A DNA stretch of 46,947 nt, taken from positions 1-46,947 of the forward strand of contig NZ_AZGM01000020.1 of the NCBI RefSeq assembly GCF_001435935.1, given 5' to 3'. The notes beneath the pieces are model-generated. The model made no database searches. It had not been told where the DNA came from and saw only the letters and a list, made by a program, of their open reading frames with translations. Position numbers and translations under genes: made by a program. Shown here piece by piece: positions 46,901-46,947 of the stretch. Source of the stretch: Limosilactobacillus panis DSM 6035. Lineage in GTDB: Bacteria > Bacillota > Bacilli > Lactobacillales > Lactobacillaceae. The first letter of the stretch is position 1. Each line of letters opens with the position of its first letter.

Positions 46901-46947
46901 GTGCGCCCGGCATGGGTATTAGCTAGGTGGTGAAAGTCCACTATGGG
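46901..46947 (+). mobile_element. 5' end of a group II intron (group IIC type), cut by the window edge
   Basis: From 46901 the sequence GTGCGCCCGGCATGGGT, then TAGGTGGTGAAAGTCC, matches the conserved start of bacterial group II introns and is close to the Oceanobacillus iheyensis group IIC intron (GUGUGCCCGGCAUGGGU, then a GGGUGAGAGUCC block). It begins four bases after the sbcC terminator stem. IIC introns are known to insert just downstream of intrinsic terminators, which supports the assignment. The reverse transcriptase and the 3' end lie outside the window. Confidence 0.85.

Overview
The window looks like a chromosomal segment of a lactic acid bacterium of the Lactobacillaceae, probably a heterofermentative Limosilactobacillus-like species. 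This is an inference from several signs: a MUB-like LPxTG surface protein, a Lactobacillus-type nucleoside 2-deoxyribosyltransferase, HicD and C69 dipeptidase, strong AGGAGG ribosome binding sites, and moderate GC with AT-rich spacers. No rRNA, CRISPR array, plasmid origin or prophage is visible. One tRNA gene is present, and the 5' end of a group II intron begins at the right edge.

Region 1 (about 200-13030) is a nitrate-respiration island. narGHJI runs rightwards as an overlapping operon. Divergently, a nine-gene operon runs leftwards: ThiF/MoeB-like protein, moaB, moeA, mobB, mobA, a small coiled-coil protein, then the nitrate/oxygen-type regulatory trio nreA-nreB-nreC. A near-consensus NreC box lies between the two operons. 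The early molybdopterin genes (moaA, moaC, moaD, moaE) and a nitrate transporter are not in the window. Oddly, the NreB kinase lacks the cysteine quartet of oxygen-sensing NreB.

Region 2 (13060-25650) holds a drug/metabolite-type transporter, a MUB-like surface protein with a long TQT-repeat stalk, an amino-acid permease, a secreted or membrane-anchored nuclease, a C69 dipeptidase, pyruvate carboxylase and biotin-protein ligase. The permease is preceded by what reads as a complete ribosome-mediated threonine attenuator: promoter, 27-codon leader with eight Thr codons in ten, mutually exclusive hairpins, and a 17-bp terminator with eight Ts. This is the clearest unexpected regulatory device here. 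A candidate structured RNA and a leader ORF precede pyc.

Region 3 (25750-28160) is a T-box-controlled operon, best read as isoleucine-specific, encoding a small Ile/Lys-rich peptide, a 2-keto-4-pentenoate hydratase-like protein and an L-2-hydroxyisocaproate dehydrogenase.

Region 4 (28257-46896) contains two large paralogous proteins, each fusing a phospholipase-D-like domain to a P-loop ATPase and ending in the same KKKG-x2-RLF-type tail. One has an intact HxK/GSxN motif and the other a degenerate one. Between them lie DUF915 hydrolase, a small RHH-like protein, ndt, lutABC (L-lactate oxidation, with a cre site), menaquinone methyltransferase, a HAD phosphatase, tRNA-Arg, a YwlG-family protein and a Ser-rich membrane protein. 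The second PLD-ATPase is followed by an unknown 357-aa gene and sbcD-sbcC. The intron start lies just beyond the sbcC terminator, the usual landing site of group IIC introns.

Functional links (inference): the nar and molybdenum-cofactor genes, menG and lutABC together would let lactate-derived electrons reach nitrate through menaquinone, if quinone precursors and haem are available. pyc and birA form a biotin-dependent anaplerotic pair.
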